Shown: positions 18,023 through 27,256 of the stretch, piece by piece
How positions within the stretch are numbered: position 1 is the first letter of the stretch
Layout: the number at the start of each line of letters is the position of its first letter
DNA from: Psychromarinibacter halotolerans
GTDB lineage: Bacteria > Pseudomonadota > Alphaproteobacteria > Rhodobacterales > Rhodobacteraceae
DNA: 64,000 nucleotides
Assembly: GCF_029168315.1 (NCBI RefSeq)
Contig: NZ_JARGYD010000009.1
Span: forward strand, 115,446-179,445
Reading direction: 5' to 3'
Program-made: the position numbers and the translations under genes
The notes under the pieces: generated by a model
Databases searched by the model: none
The model's input: only the letters and a program-made list of their open reading frames with translations
Told to the model about the DNA's origin: nothing

Positions 18023-19062
18023 CCGACACAGCAACTCAGGCGATCACCGCGCCGACCCCCGACACCCGCGAGACCGTGCTGTCCGTGCAGGACCTCACGA
18101 CCGAGTTCCGAAGCGGCAAAGGCAGCGTGCGCGCCGTCGATGGCGTGTCCTTCGACCTGAAGAAGGGGGAAATCCTGTCCATCGTCGGCGAATCCGGATC
18201 GGGCAAAAGCGTCACCTCGCTGTCGATCATGGGGCTTCTGCCCTACCCCGCCGGACACATCGCCGGGGGCCGCATCCTGTTCGAAAACCGCGATCTGGCC
18301 TCTTTGTCGGACCGCGAGATGCGCAAGCTGCGCGGTGCGGGCCTGTCGATGATCTTTCAGGAACCGCTGACCTCGCTGAACCCGGTGCTGTCCATCGGAC
18401 GGCAGATGACCGAAGGCATCATGCAGCACCTTGGCCTGTCCAAGCCCGAAGCCCGCAAGCGCGCGGTCGAGATGATGCGGCGGGTCAGCATCCCCGCCCC
18501 CGAAGACCGGCTGAAGGACTATCCGCACCAGTACTCGGGCGGCATGTTGCAGCGCATCATGATCGCGATCGCGATGTCCTGCGACCCGCGCGTCCTGATC
18601 GCGGACGAACCGACGACGGCCCTTGACGTGACGATCCAGGCGCAGATCCTTGAACTGATGAAGGACCTCCGCGACCGGACCGGCGCGTCTATCGTGCTGA
18701 TCACCCACGACATGGGCGTGGTTGCGGAAATGGCGGACCGGGTGATCGTGATGTACTGCGGCCGCAAGGTAGAGGAAGGACCAGTGGACAAGGTCTTCGC
18801 GGGGCCCAAGCACCCGTATACCATCGGCCTTCTGGGCGCGCTTCCGGTGCTTGGCCAAGCAGGATCGGTCGGCGACACCGAACTGGCCGAGATCCCCGGC
18901 GTGGTGCCCGCGCTGGACGCGCTTCCGTCCGGCTGCCGGTTCTCGGACCGCTGCCGTTTCGCCACCGACAAATGCCGGGCCGAGGATCCGCCGTTCGTGG
19001 AATCGGACCCCGATCACTTTTCCGCCTGCTGGCACACCGACAAGCTGGAGGCCCACACATGA
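18019..19062 (+). CDS. ABC transporter ATPase (DppD-like)
   Basis: This 347-residue ATP-binding subunit has Walker A GESGSGKSV near residue 57, the signature YSGGMLQR, Walker B LIADEPTTALDV, and the His switch ITHDMGVV. The C-terminal oligopeptide-transporter extension contains the Cys motif GCRFSDRCRFATDKC, which in this family can hold an iron-sulfur cluster. It forms a heterodimer with the DppF-like ATPase whose gene overlaps its stop by 4 nt. Confidence 0.95.
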   Translation: MTDTATQAITAPTPDTRETVLSVQDLTTEFRSGKGSVRAVDGVSFDLKKGEILSIVGESGSGKSVTSLSIMGLLPYPAGHIAGGRILFENRDLASLSDREMRKLRGAGLSMIFQEPLTSLNPVLSIGRQMTEGIMQHLGLSKPEARKRAVEMMRRVSIPAPEDRLKDYPHQYSGGMLQRIMIAIAMSCDPRVLIADEPTTALDVTIQAQILELMKDLRDRTGASIVLITHDMGVVAEMADRVIVMYCGRKVEEGPVDKVFAGPKHPYTIGLLGALPVLGQAGSVGDTELAEIPGVVPALDALPSGCRFSDRCRFATDKCRAEDPPFVESDPDHFSACWHTDKLEAHT

Positions 19063-20045
19063 CCGCGGCACCGATCCTTGAACTCGACAGCCTGATCAAA
19101 CGGTTCCCGGTCAAGGGCCGCCTGTTCGGCCCCAAGAAGACATTGGCCGCCGTCAACGGCGTCTCGCTAGAGATCAGGCCCGGCGAGACGCTGGCGCTTG
19201 TGGGCGAGTCCGGCTGCGGGAAATCGACCGTCGGCAAGACGATCATGAAGCTGCACGACCCGTCCGAGGGACGCATCCTGATCAACGGACGCGACATCGC
19301 CCCCCTGTCCCGCGCTGGCATGAAACCGGTCTGGCGCAAGGTGCAGACGATCTTTCAGGATCCCTTCGCCTCTCTCAACCCGCGCATGACGGCGGGCGCG
19401 ATCGTCGGCGAACCGCTGACGATCCACGGGCTGGCCAAGGGCGCCGAGAAGGACCGGATCGTCGCGGAAACCTTCCGCAAGGTGGGCCTGCGCCCCGACC
19501 AGATGGCCCGGTTCGCGCATGAGTTCTCGGGCGGCCAGCGCCAGCGCCTGTCGATTGCCCGCGCGCTGGTGACGGAACCGGACCTGATCGTCGCTGACGA
19601 ACCCGTGTCGGCGCTTGACGTCTCGATCCAAGCCTCGGTCATCAACCTGCTGATCCGGCTGCAAAAAGAGATGGGGCTGGCGATGCTGTTCATCTCGCAC
19701 GACATGAGCGTGGTGGAACACATCAGCCACCGCGTCGCGGTGATGTACCTTGGCCGGCTGGTCGAAAGCGGCCCGCGGGCCGAGATCTACCGCAACCCGC
19801 AACACCCCTATACGCAGGCGCTGTTGTCGGCGGTTCCGGTGGCGGACCCGTCGCTGCGCGGACGCGAACGGATCGTGCTGAAGGGCGACGTGCCCAGCCC
19901 CATCGACCCGCCATCGGGCTGCCCGTTCCGCACCCGCTGCCCGATCGCCGAGGACGTCTGCGCCACCGCCATGCCGAAGACGACGACGGTCTCGGAGGGC
20001 CACGGGGTTGCGTGCCACGTCCGCGCGCGCGGGCTAGCCGCATGA
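19059..20045 (+). CDS. ABC transporter ATPase (DppF-like)
   Basis: This 328-residue second ATPase has Walker A GESGCGKST, signature FSGGQRQR, Walker B LIVADEPVSALDV and the switch ISHDMSVVEHI. The C-terminal oligo-peptide domain carries PSGCPFRTRCPIAEDVC. ATG at 19059 overlaps the preceding stop by 4 nt; a longer frame back to 18972 runs inside the upstream gene and is not used. Its own stop overlaps the next start in the same ATGA manner, so four genes from 17102 onward are translationally coupled. Confidence 0.95.
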   Translation: MTAAPILELDSLIKRFPVKGRLFGPKKTLAAVNGVSLEIRPGETLALVGESGCGKSTVGKTIMKLHDPSEGRILINGRDIAPLSRAGMKPVWRKVQTIFQDPFASLNPRMTAGAIVGEPLTIHGLAKGAEKDRIVAETFRKVGLRPDQMARFAHEFSGGQRQRLSIARALVTEPDLIVADEPVSALDVSIQASVINLLIRLQKEMGLAMLFISHDMSVVEHISHRVAVMYLGRLVESGPRAEIYRNPQHPYTQALLSAVPVADPSLRGRERIVLKGDVPSPIDPPSGCPFRTRCPIAEDVCATAMPKTTTVSEGHGVACHVRARGLAA

Positions 20046-20983
20046 CCATCGGCATCGGCGCCATCGGCCCGAACGCCGGGCTGGCCGTGGTCCGCGCGCT
20101 TGCCGCGGCAGAGGCGGTCGGCACCGGCGCCATCGGCGGCTTCGCCGTGTTCGCGGCCATCGGTGCCGACGGGCGCCTATACCGGGCCGAGACGCAGCGC
20201 GGCGGCACCAAGACGCTGTTCACCGACGGCGAAACAACCGGCACAGCCCCGCCGCCCGAGATCGCCGCCGCCCCGTTCGCCGCGCTGATGTCGAGCGGCC
20301 CGGACCGGCCCGCGCCGCTGTCGCAGTTCCTTGCCGCGTCGGGGGCGGGCCTTGTCACCGGTCACCGCCTGCCGAACACCCCCGGCCCCGACGGGCGCCC
20401 GGCGAACGAGGCGGTGCTGGCCGCGATGGCTGCGGGCCGCAAGGCGCAGGACGCCTTGACGGATATCCTTGACGCCGATCCGACCGTCGATGCCGGGATG
20501 ATCGCGCTGGGACCGGGCCGCGGCCTTGCCGCCCGCAACAGCCGCCTTGTCGCGACCCGGCCCGACCTTGGCGGCGCCACGCTGACGGCGGGCGACTGTT
20601 CCGTGGCCGTCCTGCACAACGCGATCCGCCCCGATGCCACGCTGGCGCCGATGGTCGCCGCCGTCGCGCTCGACTTCCTCGTGCCGCCCCACACGGTCGC
20701 GGGGCACGCCACCGTGCGGGCTGGAACTCCGGTGGCATTGGCCGACGCGCACCGCGTGACGCTTGGCCCCGACGGCGTCGCCACCCTGATCGAGACGACC
20801 GACCCCCGCCTCACGACCGGCCGCCACGCCTGCGCCGCGATCTACCTTGGCGCGCTGGTGGTGCAGGACGGCGTGCCGCTGGGGCGCACCGTCATGGAAC
20901 CCAACGTGCTGGTCGAAGACGGACGCATCCGCCGTCTGAGCGGTCAGGACGAGGTCCGCATCCCCTTTGCAAAGGCCGATTGA
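20042..20983 (+). CDS. uncharacterised protein of the transporter operon (DUF6963-like)
   Basis: This 313-residue protein has no function I can name; it resembles what I remember as the DUF6963 family. The N-terminus MTIGIGAIGPNAGLAVVRAL is followed by GTGAIGGFAVFAAI and a conserved AETQRGGTKTLF, and a late block reads RHACAAIYLGALVVQDG. There is no signal peptide or membrane segment, so it is cytoplasmic. Glycine-rich beta strands and an invariant-looking QRGGT suggest an enzyme. Overlap by 4 nt with the ATPase gene and the close ArgE-like gene place it in the metabolism of the imported compound. Confidence is high that it is a gene and low for any role. Confidence 0.85.
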   Translation: MTIGIGAIGPNAGLAVVRALAAAEAVGTGAIGGFAVFAAIGADGRLYRAETQRGGTKTLFTDGETTGTAPPPEIAAAPFAALMSSGPDRPAPLSQFLAASGAGLVTGHRLPNTPGPDGRPANEAVLAAMAAGRKAQDALTDILDADPTVDAGMIALGPGRGLAARNSRLVATRPDLGGATLTAGDCSVAVLHNAIRPDATLAPMVAAVALDFLVPPHTVAGHATVRAGTPVALADAHRVTLGPDGVATLIETTDPRLTTGRHACAAIYLGALVVQDGVPLGRTVMEPNVLVEDGRIRRLSGQDEVRIPFAKAD

Positions 20984-20987
20984 ACCC

Positions 20988-22148
20988 TTGAACACCCGCG
21001 ACATACTCGACCGCCTGATCGCCTTTCCGTCGGTCTTCACCGCCGACGACTATTCCGACATCACCGACTTCGCCATCGACTTGCTGGAACCGCTGGGCGT
21101 GGCGTGTCACCGGCTGGACGCGCCGGACGGCGGCCGCGCCGGGCTGTTCGCCGCGACGGGCCCGTCCGGTCCGGGCGGGGTGATGCTGTCGGCTCATCTC
21201 GACGTGGTGCCGGTCATCGGACAGGCGTGGCAAACCGCCCCCTTCACCGCCACCGAACGCGCCGGGCTTATCTATGGGCGCGGCACCTCGGACATGAAGG
21301 GCTTCGCCGCCGCCGCCTTGCACGCCATGATCGACGCGGCGCGGCGCCCGCTGGCCCAGCCTCTGAAGCTGGCACTGTCCTACGACGAAGAGGCCGGGTG
21401 CATCGGGATCACCGACATGATCGGCGCGCTCGACCGGACCATCGGCCGCCCTGACCTGTGCATCGTGGGCGAACCGACGCGGATGCAGATCGTGTCCGGC
21501 CACAAGGGCAAGACGTCGGTGCGGGTGACGTTCACCGGCTCGGCGGGGCATTCGGCGCAGGCGCCGCACCACGTCAACGCCCTGCACCTTGCTGCCGACC
21601 TCATGCAGGCGCTGCGGCGGTTGCAGGACGAGATCGCCAAGACCGGGCTGCACGTCGATGGCTATGCCGTGCCCCATTCGACCATCCACGTCGGCAGCCT
21701 GTCGGGCGGAACCGCACTGAACATGATCCCGGAAACCGCCGTTCTGGAATTCGAGATCCGCCACCTGTCGGGCGAGGACGTGCCCGCCCTGCTGGACCGG
21801 GTGCGCGACGCCGCCGCCGGGATCGAAGCCGAGGCGCAGAAGACCCGCCCCGAGGCGCGGATCGAAATGGCCACGTTCAACACCTATCCCGGCTTCGATC
21901 AGGCAGCACCGGACGCTATCGGCCTCGTCGAAAGCCTTGGCGGCCACCTGCCCCCCGGCAAGGTGGATTACGGCACGGACGGGGGCGTGATCGCCGCGCA
22001 CGGCGTGCCCGTCCTTGTCTGTGGCCCCGGCGACATCGCGCGGGCGCACCGGGCCGACGAATACATCGCGGTCGCGGAACTAGGCGACTGCGACGCGTTT
22101 CTTGGCCGTCTGGTGAACAGGCTTGAAACGGGCGACGCGTTGACCTGA
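20988..22148 (+). CDS. M20-family deacylase (acetylornithine deacetylase-like)
   Basis: This 386-residue zinc hydrolase removes N-acyl groups from amino acids in its family (ArgE/DapE type). Metal ligands are seen in SAHLDVVP (His/Asp), RGTSDMKG (Asp), DEEAGCIG (Glu, with the general base), GEPTRM (Glu/Asp position) and the late AHRADEY (His). The dimerisation domain with GHKGKTSVRVTF and GHSAQAP lies in the middle. I prefer the TTG at 20988, giving NTRDILDRLIAFPSV, over the TTG at 20967 that overlaps the previous gene. The biosynthetic argE role is unlikely; with the racemase and importer, a catabolic N-acyl amino acid deacylase is more probable. Confidence 0.9.
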   Translation: MNTRDILDRLIAFPSVFTADDYSDITDFAIDLLEPLGVACHRLDAPDGGRAGLFAATGPSGPGGVMLSAHLDVVPVIGQAWQTAPFTATERAGLIYGRGTSDMKGFAAAALHAMIDAARRPLAQPLKLALSYDEEAGCIGITDMIGALDRTIGRPDLCIVGEPTRMQIVSGHKGKTSVRVTFTGSAGHSAQAPHHVNALHLAADLMQALRRLQDEIAKTGLHVDGYAVPHSTIHVGSLSGGTALNMIPETAVLEFEIRHLSGEDVPALLDRVRDAAAGIEAEAQKTRPEARIEMATFNTYPGFDQAAPDAIGLVESLGGHLPPGKVDYGTDGGVIAAHGVPVLVCGPGDIARAHRADEYIAVAELGDCDAFLGRLVNRLETGDALT

Positions 22149-22220
22149 CCGCCAAGGCGCACCGGCCTTTGGGCATCGCGCGCTTACCAACCGTTAGACC
22201 GGATCGGCTACACCGCCGGG

Positions 22221-22874
22221 ATGAAGGACGCGTCGGACACGCCAGCCACCGGACAGTCAGCCGCAAGGATGCCGGGAACAGCACGATCGCCCTGCCCGCC
22301 CGTCATCGCCATCGGCGCTTCCACCGGCGGGACCGAAGCCTTGGCCGAGGTTCTGCACGCCCTGCCCGACGACATGCCGCCCATCGTCGTGGTCCAGCAC
22401 ATGCCGAAAGGCTTTACCGCGTCCTTCGCGCGGCGGCTGGACAAGCTGTGCCCGCTGTCCGTGGCAGAGGCCCGCACCGGCGACCATCTCGCGCATGGCC
22501 GGGTCCTGATCGCGCCGGGCGACCGGCACATGATCCTGCGGCGCGATGGGGCTGGCGCCTGCGTCGAAACCGTCGACGCCCCGCTTGTGTCGGGGCATCG
22601 CCCCTCGGTCGATGTGCTGTTCGGGTCCGTGGCGCAGGTGGCGGGGTCGGACGCACTTGGCGTGCTGATGACCGGGATGGGTAAGGACGGCGCGCGCGGC
22701 CTGCGCAAGATGAAGGATGCCGGCGCACGCACCTTCGTTCAGGACGCGGCAACCTGCGTCGTCTTCGGGATGCCGAAAGCGGCGCTGGCCATCGGCGCAA
22801 GCGACACCGCCGTCCCCCTTGGCCGCATCCCGGCCAAGCTTCGGGCATGGTCCCGGATCGCGCCGCACCCCTAA
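22221..22874 (+). CDS. cheB: stand-alone CheB methylesterase
   Basis: This 217-residue protein is the CheB catalytic domain only, without a receiver domain. The catalytic serine is in IGASTGGTEAL (near residue 34), the histidine in VVVQHMPKGF, and the aspartate in GMGKDGARGL. Such enzymes demethylate/deamidate chemoreceptors. Without a receiver it cannot be switched by CheA phosphorylation in the usual way. No other che genes are adjacent; the chemoreceptor at 6.8 kb is the nearest chemotaxis gene. The ribosome site before 22221 is weak, and an internal ATG at 22269 would still give a complete domain. Confidence 0.9.
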   Translation: MKDASDTPATGQSAARMPGTARSPCPPVIAIGASTGGTEALAEVLHALPDDMPPIVVVQHMPKGFTASFARRLDKLCPLSVAEARTGDHLAHGRVLIAPGDRHMILRRDGAGACVETVDAPLVSGHRPSVDVLFGSVAQVAGSDALGVLMTGMGKDGARGLRKMKDAGARTFVQDAATCVVFGMPKAALAIGASDTAVPLGRIPAKLRAWSRIAPHP

Positions 22875-22905
22875 GCGTTCGGCCCAAGCCCCCCGCACCT
22901 GCCGG

Positions 22906-23913
22906 TCAGGAATACAGCCCCAGCCCCACGATGCCCCACAGCGCCAGCCCCGCCAGAAACAGCGTTTCTGCCACGATAAGGGTGATCGCGCCGCCGCCCA
23001 CCCGCAGGATGTTGCGCAGGTCGGTCTTCATCCCGACCGCCGCGATGGCCGCAAGAAGCGCCCAAGACGACAGCCGCGCCAGCACCTCGGCCACGGCGGC
23101 AGGGATCAGCCCCAATGAGTTCAGCCCCGCCAGCACAAGAAATCCCAGCACGAAGCCCGGCACCAAGGGCGGGCGGTCGCCTTCGGTCTCGCGCGCCGAC
23201 CGGGCGAAGATCAGCGGCAGCACCATCACGATGGGCGCAAGGAACGACACCCGGATCAGCTTGACCAGCGTCGATGTCTCGCCCGCCTCTTCCGAGATCG
23301 AGAACCCCGCCCCGACGACCTGCGCCACGTCGTGCACCGTGGCCCCGATGAACGCCCCCGCGGTGCGGTCATCAAAGCCCAGCGCGCGGGTCAGGATGGG
23401 GTACAGCACCATCGCAAGGGTCGACAGAACGGTCACGCCCAGCACGGTGAACAGTAGGTCGCGTTCGGATCGTTCGGATTTCGGCAGGACCGCCGCCAGC
23501 GCCATCGCGGCCGAGGCGCCGCAAATCGCGACCGCGCCGCCGGTAAGAACGGCGAACCGCGCGCTTTGGCCGGTCAGCCGCGCCAGCAAAAGGCCGAAGA
23601 CGATGGTCAGCACAACCCCGGCCACCAGCAGCGCGATCATGCCCCAGCCCAGCGACAGCAGCATCTCGGTACTGACCCGCGCGCCCAACACGGCGACGCC
23701 CAGCCGCAGCACGTGGCGGGCGGTAAAGTCGATGCCGGGCGACGTCGGCCCCGGTTCGCCAAGGAAATTCAGCGCGATCCCGAACAACAGCGCCATCAGC
23801 ATCGCGGGCGCGCCATAGTGTTCCGCCACGAACTGCGCCGCCAGCGCGACCAGCGCCGACACCATCAGGCCGGGAAACAGCGTTCGGGCGCGCTCTGCCA
23901 CCGTCATGGACAT
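22906..23913 (-). CDS. YeiH-family putative sulfate exporter
   Basis: This 335-residue polytopic membrane protein belongs to the YeiH/UPF0324 family, often annotated as putative sulfate exporter, though function is poorly tested. About ten hydrophobic helices are visible; conserved blocks are HVLRLGVAVLGARVS, TGGAVAICGASAAMA and GATVHDVAQVVGAGF. ATG at 23913 (or 23907, MSMT) is chosen because the upstream open frame is Arg/Pro-rich. It converges with cheB, leaving 31 bp between the stops. Confidence 0.88.
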   Translation of the reverse strand: MSMTVAERARTLFPGLMVSALVALAAQFVAEHYGAPAMLMALLFGIALNFLGEPGPTSPGIDFTARHVLRLGVAVLGARVSTEMLLSLGWGMIALLVAGVVLTIVFGLLLARLTGQSARFAVLTGGAVAICGASAAMALAAVLPKSERSERDLLFTVLGVTVLSTLAMVLYPILTRALGFDDRTAGAFIGATVHDVAQVVGAGFSISEEAGETSTLVKLIRVSFLAPIVMVLPLIFARSARETEGDRPPLVPGFVLGFLVLAGLNSLGLIPAAVAEVLARLSSWALLAAIAAVGMKTDLRNILRVGGGAITLIVAETLFLAGLALWGIVGLGLYS

Positions 23914-24231
23914 GCACCCGGACCAAACAGCCGCGATGGATGGCCCGCTTGGCCCCCACGATCCGCTGTTCCCCTGCCCGCCATGTCTTCCCCCCAACGC
24001 GCCGTCCCGGTCAACACGCGATGGTTCGACGACGCTTCGCCGTTCGTCAAGCACGGGGGGATCGAAAATCCGGCAGGTGCCCGTCATCCGGGCAGGCCGG
24101 GCCGCGCCGCGCGCCATGGGCCGTTGCACCGCCGGTTGCCGCGCCTTCCCGCTGGTACGGGACGCCGGGCTTCGATACACAGACGCAGGACCTCGTCGCC
24201 GAAACGGTTTCCGCAACAAGGGATTGCCTCC
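23914..24231. other. divergent intergenic region, no gene seen
   Basis: This 318-bp gap separates the YeiH gene (minus) and the quiC gene (plus). Open frames cross it but lack ribosome sites or recognisable protein. It must hold both promoters; I see no clear operator or RNA gene. Confidence 0.6.
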
Positions 24232-26118
24232 ATGAAGACCTCTATCGCTACCGTCTGCATCGCCGGTGACCTGCGCGAAAAACTTGCCGCCATCGCGGCC
24301 GCCGGTTTCGACGGGATCGAGATCTTCGAGCAGGATTTCATCACCTTCGACGCCTCCCCCTCAGAGGTCGGGGCGATGGTGCGCGACCACGGGCTGGAAA
24401 TCTCGCTGTTCCAGCCGTTCCGCGATTTCGAGGGCCTGCCGGAACCCGAACGCGCCCGCGCCTTCGACCGGATGGAACGCAAGTTCGACCTGATGCAGGA
24501 ACTGGGCACCGACCTTGTGCTGGTGTGCTCGTCGGTCCACCCCAAGGCGCTTGGCGGCATCGACCGCATGGCTGCCGACTTTGCAGAGCTGGGCGCGCGC
24601 GCCGCCGCCCGTGGTCTGCGCGTCGGGTTCGAGGCGCTGGCGTGGGGCAAGCACGTCTGGGACCACCGCGACGCGTGGGAGGTCGTGCGCCGCGCCGACC
24701 ATCCGAATATCGGCCTGATCGTCGACAGCTTCCACACGCTGGGGCGCAAGCTGGACCCGGAATCGATCCGCCGCATCCCCGGCGACAAGATCTTCTTCGT
24801 CCAGTTGGCCGACGCGCCCCTGATCGAGATGGACCTGCTGTACTGGTCCCGCCACTTCCGCAACATGCCCGGCGAAGGCGATCTGGACGTCACCGGCTTC
24901 ATGCGCGCCGTCGCGGCGACCGGCTATGACGGGCCGATCAGCCTTGAGGTGTTCAACGACCAGTTCCGGGGCGGCAGCCCGCGCGCCATCGCGCTGGACG
25001 GGCATCGGTCGCTGGTGTGGCTGATGGATCAGGTCAAGCGCGCCGAACCGGACATCGCGATCGACGTCCCCGACATTCCGCCGCGCGTCACCCCCGAAGG
25101 CGTTGCCTTCGTCGAGTTCGCCGCGAACGAGACCGAGGCCGACACCCTGCGCAAGCTGTTGCGGTCGCTGGGCTTCCGCCTTGCCGGGCGTCACATCGCG
25201 AAACAGGTCGAACTGTGGCAGCAGGGCGAGATCCGCATCGTCCTGAACACCGACCCCGAGGGGTTCGCCCACACGTCGCACATCGCCCACGGGCTGAACG
25301 TCTGCGACGTGGGGCTGGCGGTGGACAGCGCCGCCGCCACGGTGGAACGCGCCACCGCGCTTGGCGCCACCCCGTTCCGCCAGCCGGTCGGACCCGGAGA
25401 GCTTGAGATCCCGGCGATCCGGGGCGTGGGCAGCGGGCTGTTGCATTTCATCGACGGCACCAGCGATCTGGCCGACGTGTGGAAGACCGAGTTTCAGCCC
25501 GCCGAGGAACCGGAAACCGACGCCGGGCTGGTCCGGATCGACCACATTGCGCAGACGATGAACTATGAAGAAATGCTGACGTGGTCGCTGTTCTACACGT
25601 CCCTGTTCGACACGCGAAAGCAGGCGACGGTGGACGTGGTCGACCCCGGCGGGCTGGTGCGCAGTCAGGCGATCGAGTCGCCCGACGGCGCGCTGCGGGT
25701 GACGCTGAACGGGGCCGAGACGCACCGCACCTTCGCGGGCCGTTTCATCGCCGACAGCTTCGGGTCGTCGGTGCAGCATGTCGCCTTCGCGACCGACGAC
25801 ATCTTCGCCACCGCCGAGGCGCTGGAAAAGACCGGGTTTCAGGCGCTTGCGATGCCGGAAAACTACTACGACGACCTTGCCGCGCGGCTGGGGCTGGACG
25901 CGGATTTCGTGGCCGGGCTTCAGGCTCACAACATCCTGTACGACGAGGACGCCGACGGCGCGTTCTTCCAGATCTATTCGCGCAGCTTCGGGGACGGGAT
26001 CTTTTTCGAGATCGTGCAGCGTAAACACGGCTATGGCGGCTATGGCGCCCCCAACGCGCCGTTCCGTGTGGCGGCACAGCGGCGGATGATGCCGCAGCCG
26101 GGAATGCCGCGCCGCTGA
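24232..26118 (+). CDS. quiC: 3-dehydroshikimate dehydratase (QuiC-type, HPPD-like fusion)
   Basis: This 628-residue protein converts 3-dehydroshikimate to protocatechuate. Residues 1-290 form the sugar-phosphate isomerase/AP-endonuclease-like TIM barrel, with FDGIEIFEQDFI, LFQPFRDFEG, FDLMQELGTDLVLVCSSV, LIVDSFHTLG and FFVQLADAP. Residues about 300-628 form a 4-hydroxyphenylpyruvate dioxygenase-like VOC region (GVAFVEFAAN, RIDHIAQTM, VQHVAFATDDI, FFEIVQRKHGYGGYG). This two-part layout matches the QuiC1 type of Pseudomonas closely. ATG at 24232 is used; the frame is open far upstream without support. It supplies protocatechuate to the ring-cleavage genes at 47-58 kb and lets the cell use quinate/shikimate, if upstream dehydrogenases exist elsewhere. 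Confidence 0.92.
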   Translation: MKTSIATVCIAGDLREKLAAIAAAGFDGIEIFEQDFITFDASPSEVGAMVRDHGLEISLFQPFRDFEGLPEPERARAFDRMERKFDLMQELGTDLVLVCSSVHPKALGGIDRMAADFAELGARAAARGLRVGFEALAWGKHVWDHRDAWEVVRRADHPNIGLIVDSFHTLGRKLDPESIRRIPGDKIFFVQLADAPLIEMDLLYWSRHFRNMPGEGDLDVTGFMRAVAATGYDGPISLEVFNDQFRGGSPRAIALDGHRSLVWLMDQVKRAEPDIAIDVPDIPPRVTPEGVAFVEFAANETEADTLRKLLRSLGFRLAGRHIAKQVELWQQGEIRIVLNTDPEGFAHTSHIAHGLNVCDVGLAVDSAAATVERATALGATPFRQPVGPGELEIPAIRGVGSGLLHFIDGTSDLADVWKTEFQPAEEPETDAGLVRIDHIAQTMNYEEMLTWSLFYTSLFDTRKQATVDVVDPGGLVRSQAIESPDGALRVTLNGAETHRTFAGRFIADSFGSSVQHVAFATDDIFATAEALEKTGFQALAMPENYYDDLAARLGLDADFVAGLQAHNILYDEDADGAFFQIYSRSFGDGIFFEIVQRKHGYGGYGAPNAPFRVAAQRRMMPQPGMPRR

Positions 26119-26239
26119 CCGGCGCGAACCGTTCGGCAACACCCCGGCCCAACCCTGCCCCGGCCTTCGGGGTCGTCACAAAACTCCAACAGTAATCGTC
26201 TAGAGGACCTGTAAAACAAGACCGACCGGGGACAGTGAC

Positions 26240-26368
26240 ATGACCGAGATCGACCCAATCCGCTTCGTGCTGCAGTCCTGTTTCGGGACCGCCGAACGAA
26301 GCATGGCGCATCGCCTGCTGGCATGGTGGCGCGGCGAAGGCGACCTAGGCGATCTGCTTCACCGCTGA
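26240..26368 (+). CDS. possible small protein, 42 residues
   Basis: A short frame MTEIDPIRFVLQSCFGTAER...LLHR starts at ATG 26240 after GGGGACAGTGAC and ends 10 bp inside the convergent ydcF-like gene. Codon choice is mostly G/C-ending and the ribosome site is good. There is a Cys and a Trp-Trp pair but no recognisable family. It may be a true small protein or chance. Confidence 0.35.
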   Translation: MTEIDPIRFVLQSCFGTAERSMAHRLLAWWRGEGDLGDLLHR

Positions 26369-27171
26369 GCGAGACAGCCCGCCGCCTGTGCCGGTGGCAC
26401 TCCCCGGCCCGTCGCGCGATAAGCGATGCGGCCCACCCATTCTTTCGCGCCGATATTCAGATCGTTCAGGTTCGTCGCCAGATCCCAACCCGGCGACCGT
26501 GCCGCCCCACGGGTGCGGAAATCGACGGGCCACGGCACAAGGCCGGTCCAACCGGCGGCGCAGAAACTTTCGACCGCCCGAGGCATGTGGAACGCACTGG
26601 TGACAAGAAGCCATGTCCCCTGCGCCTCGTCCCCTAGCAATTCCAAGGCGTTGGCCGCGTTCTCGGCCGTGTTCCGGGACCGCCCCTCCAGCCGCAGCCG
26701 CGCGGGGTCGATCCCGGCAGAGGTAAAGATCGCCCGCGCCAGATCCGCCTCGACCACCGGCCCGGCCAGATAGGCGCTGCCCCCCGCGAACCCAAGGATC
26801 GCATCCGGAAACCGGTGCGCCAACGTCAGCCCGGCCAGGTATCGTTCGCCGGCCTCGTTAAGGTTGGGCTGATCCCAATGGGCCGACACGTCATCGACCT
26901 CGGCCCCGCCCAGCACAAGGATACCGGCGATGTCGCTTACCTCGGGCTGGGGCGGATAGGCGGTTTCCAGCGGGCGCAGCAACGGGCCGCCCAGCGGCAG
27001 CACCGCCAGCAGAACCAGAAGCCCCGCCCCGGCACCGGCCAGCCGCATCCCCCACCGCCGCTGCCCCCGCGCCAGCAGGAATAGCCCCGCCACCAGCAGC
27101 AGCAGGATCACCGTGTCGGGCCGCATGACGAACCACACGATCTTCGCGACGATGTAGAAAAGCGTATCCAA
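26359..27171 (-). CDS. YdcF family (DUF218) membrane protein
   Basis: This 270-residue protein has two N-terminal transmembrane helices (about 5-25 and 35-70) and a DUF218/YdcF domain with GILVLGGAEVDD, GFAGGSAYLAGP, EGRSRNTAENAANALELL and WLLVTSAFHMPRAVESF. Relatives such as SanA/ElyC act in cell-envelope maintenance; the exact role here is unknown. I take the TTG at 27171 (DTLFYIVAKIVW), which has GGAG six nt upstream, rather than the GTG at 27213. Confidence 0.88.
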   Translation of the reverse strand: MDTLFYIVAKIVWFVMRPDTVILLLLVAGLFLLARGQRRWGMRLAGAGAGLLVLLAVLPLGGPLLRPLETAYPPQPEVSDIAGILVLGGAEVDDVSAHWDQPNLNEAGERYLAGLTLAHRFPDAILGFAGGSAYLAGPVVEADLARAIFTSAGIDPARLRLEGRSRNTAENAANALELLGDEAQGTWLLVTSAFHMPRAVESFCAAGWTGLVPWPVDFRTRGAARSPGWDLATNLNDLNIGAKEWVGRIAYRATGRGVPPAQAAGCLAQR

Positions 27172-27256
27172 GCCCTGCTCCGGTCTGATCCGGGCGCACA
27201 GGGCCGCATCCACAAGGGAACGTCAACATGTGGCGAAGGTCAGCCTGTGGGGAAGA

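Noticed and set aside
23566..24231. Long open extension of the quiC frame upstream
   Set aside because: It runs antisense through the YeiH gene with biased composition; MKTSIATVCIAGDL at 24232 is the family-typical start.
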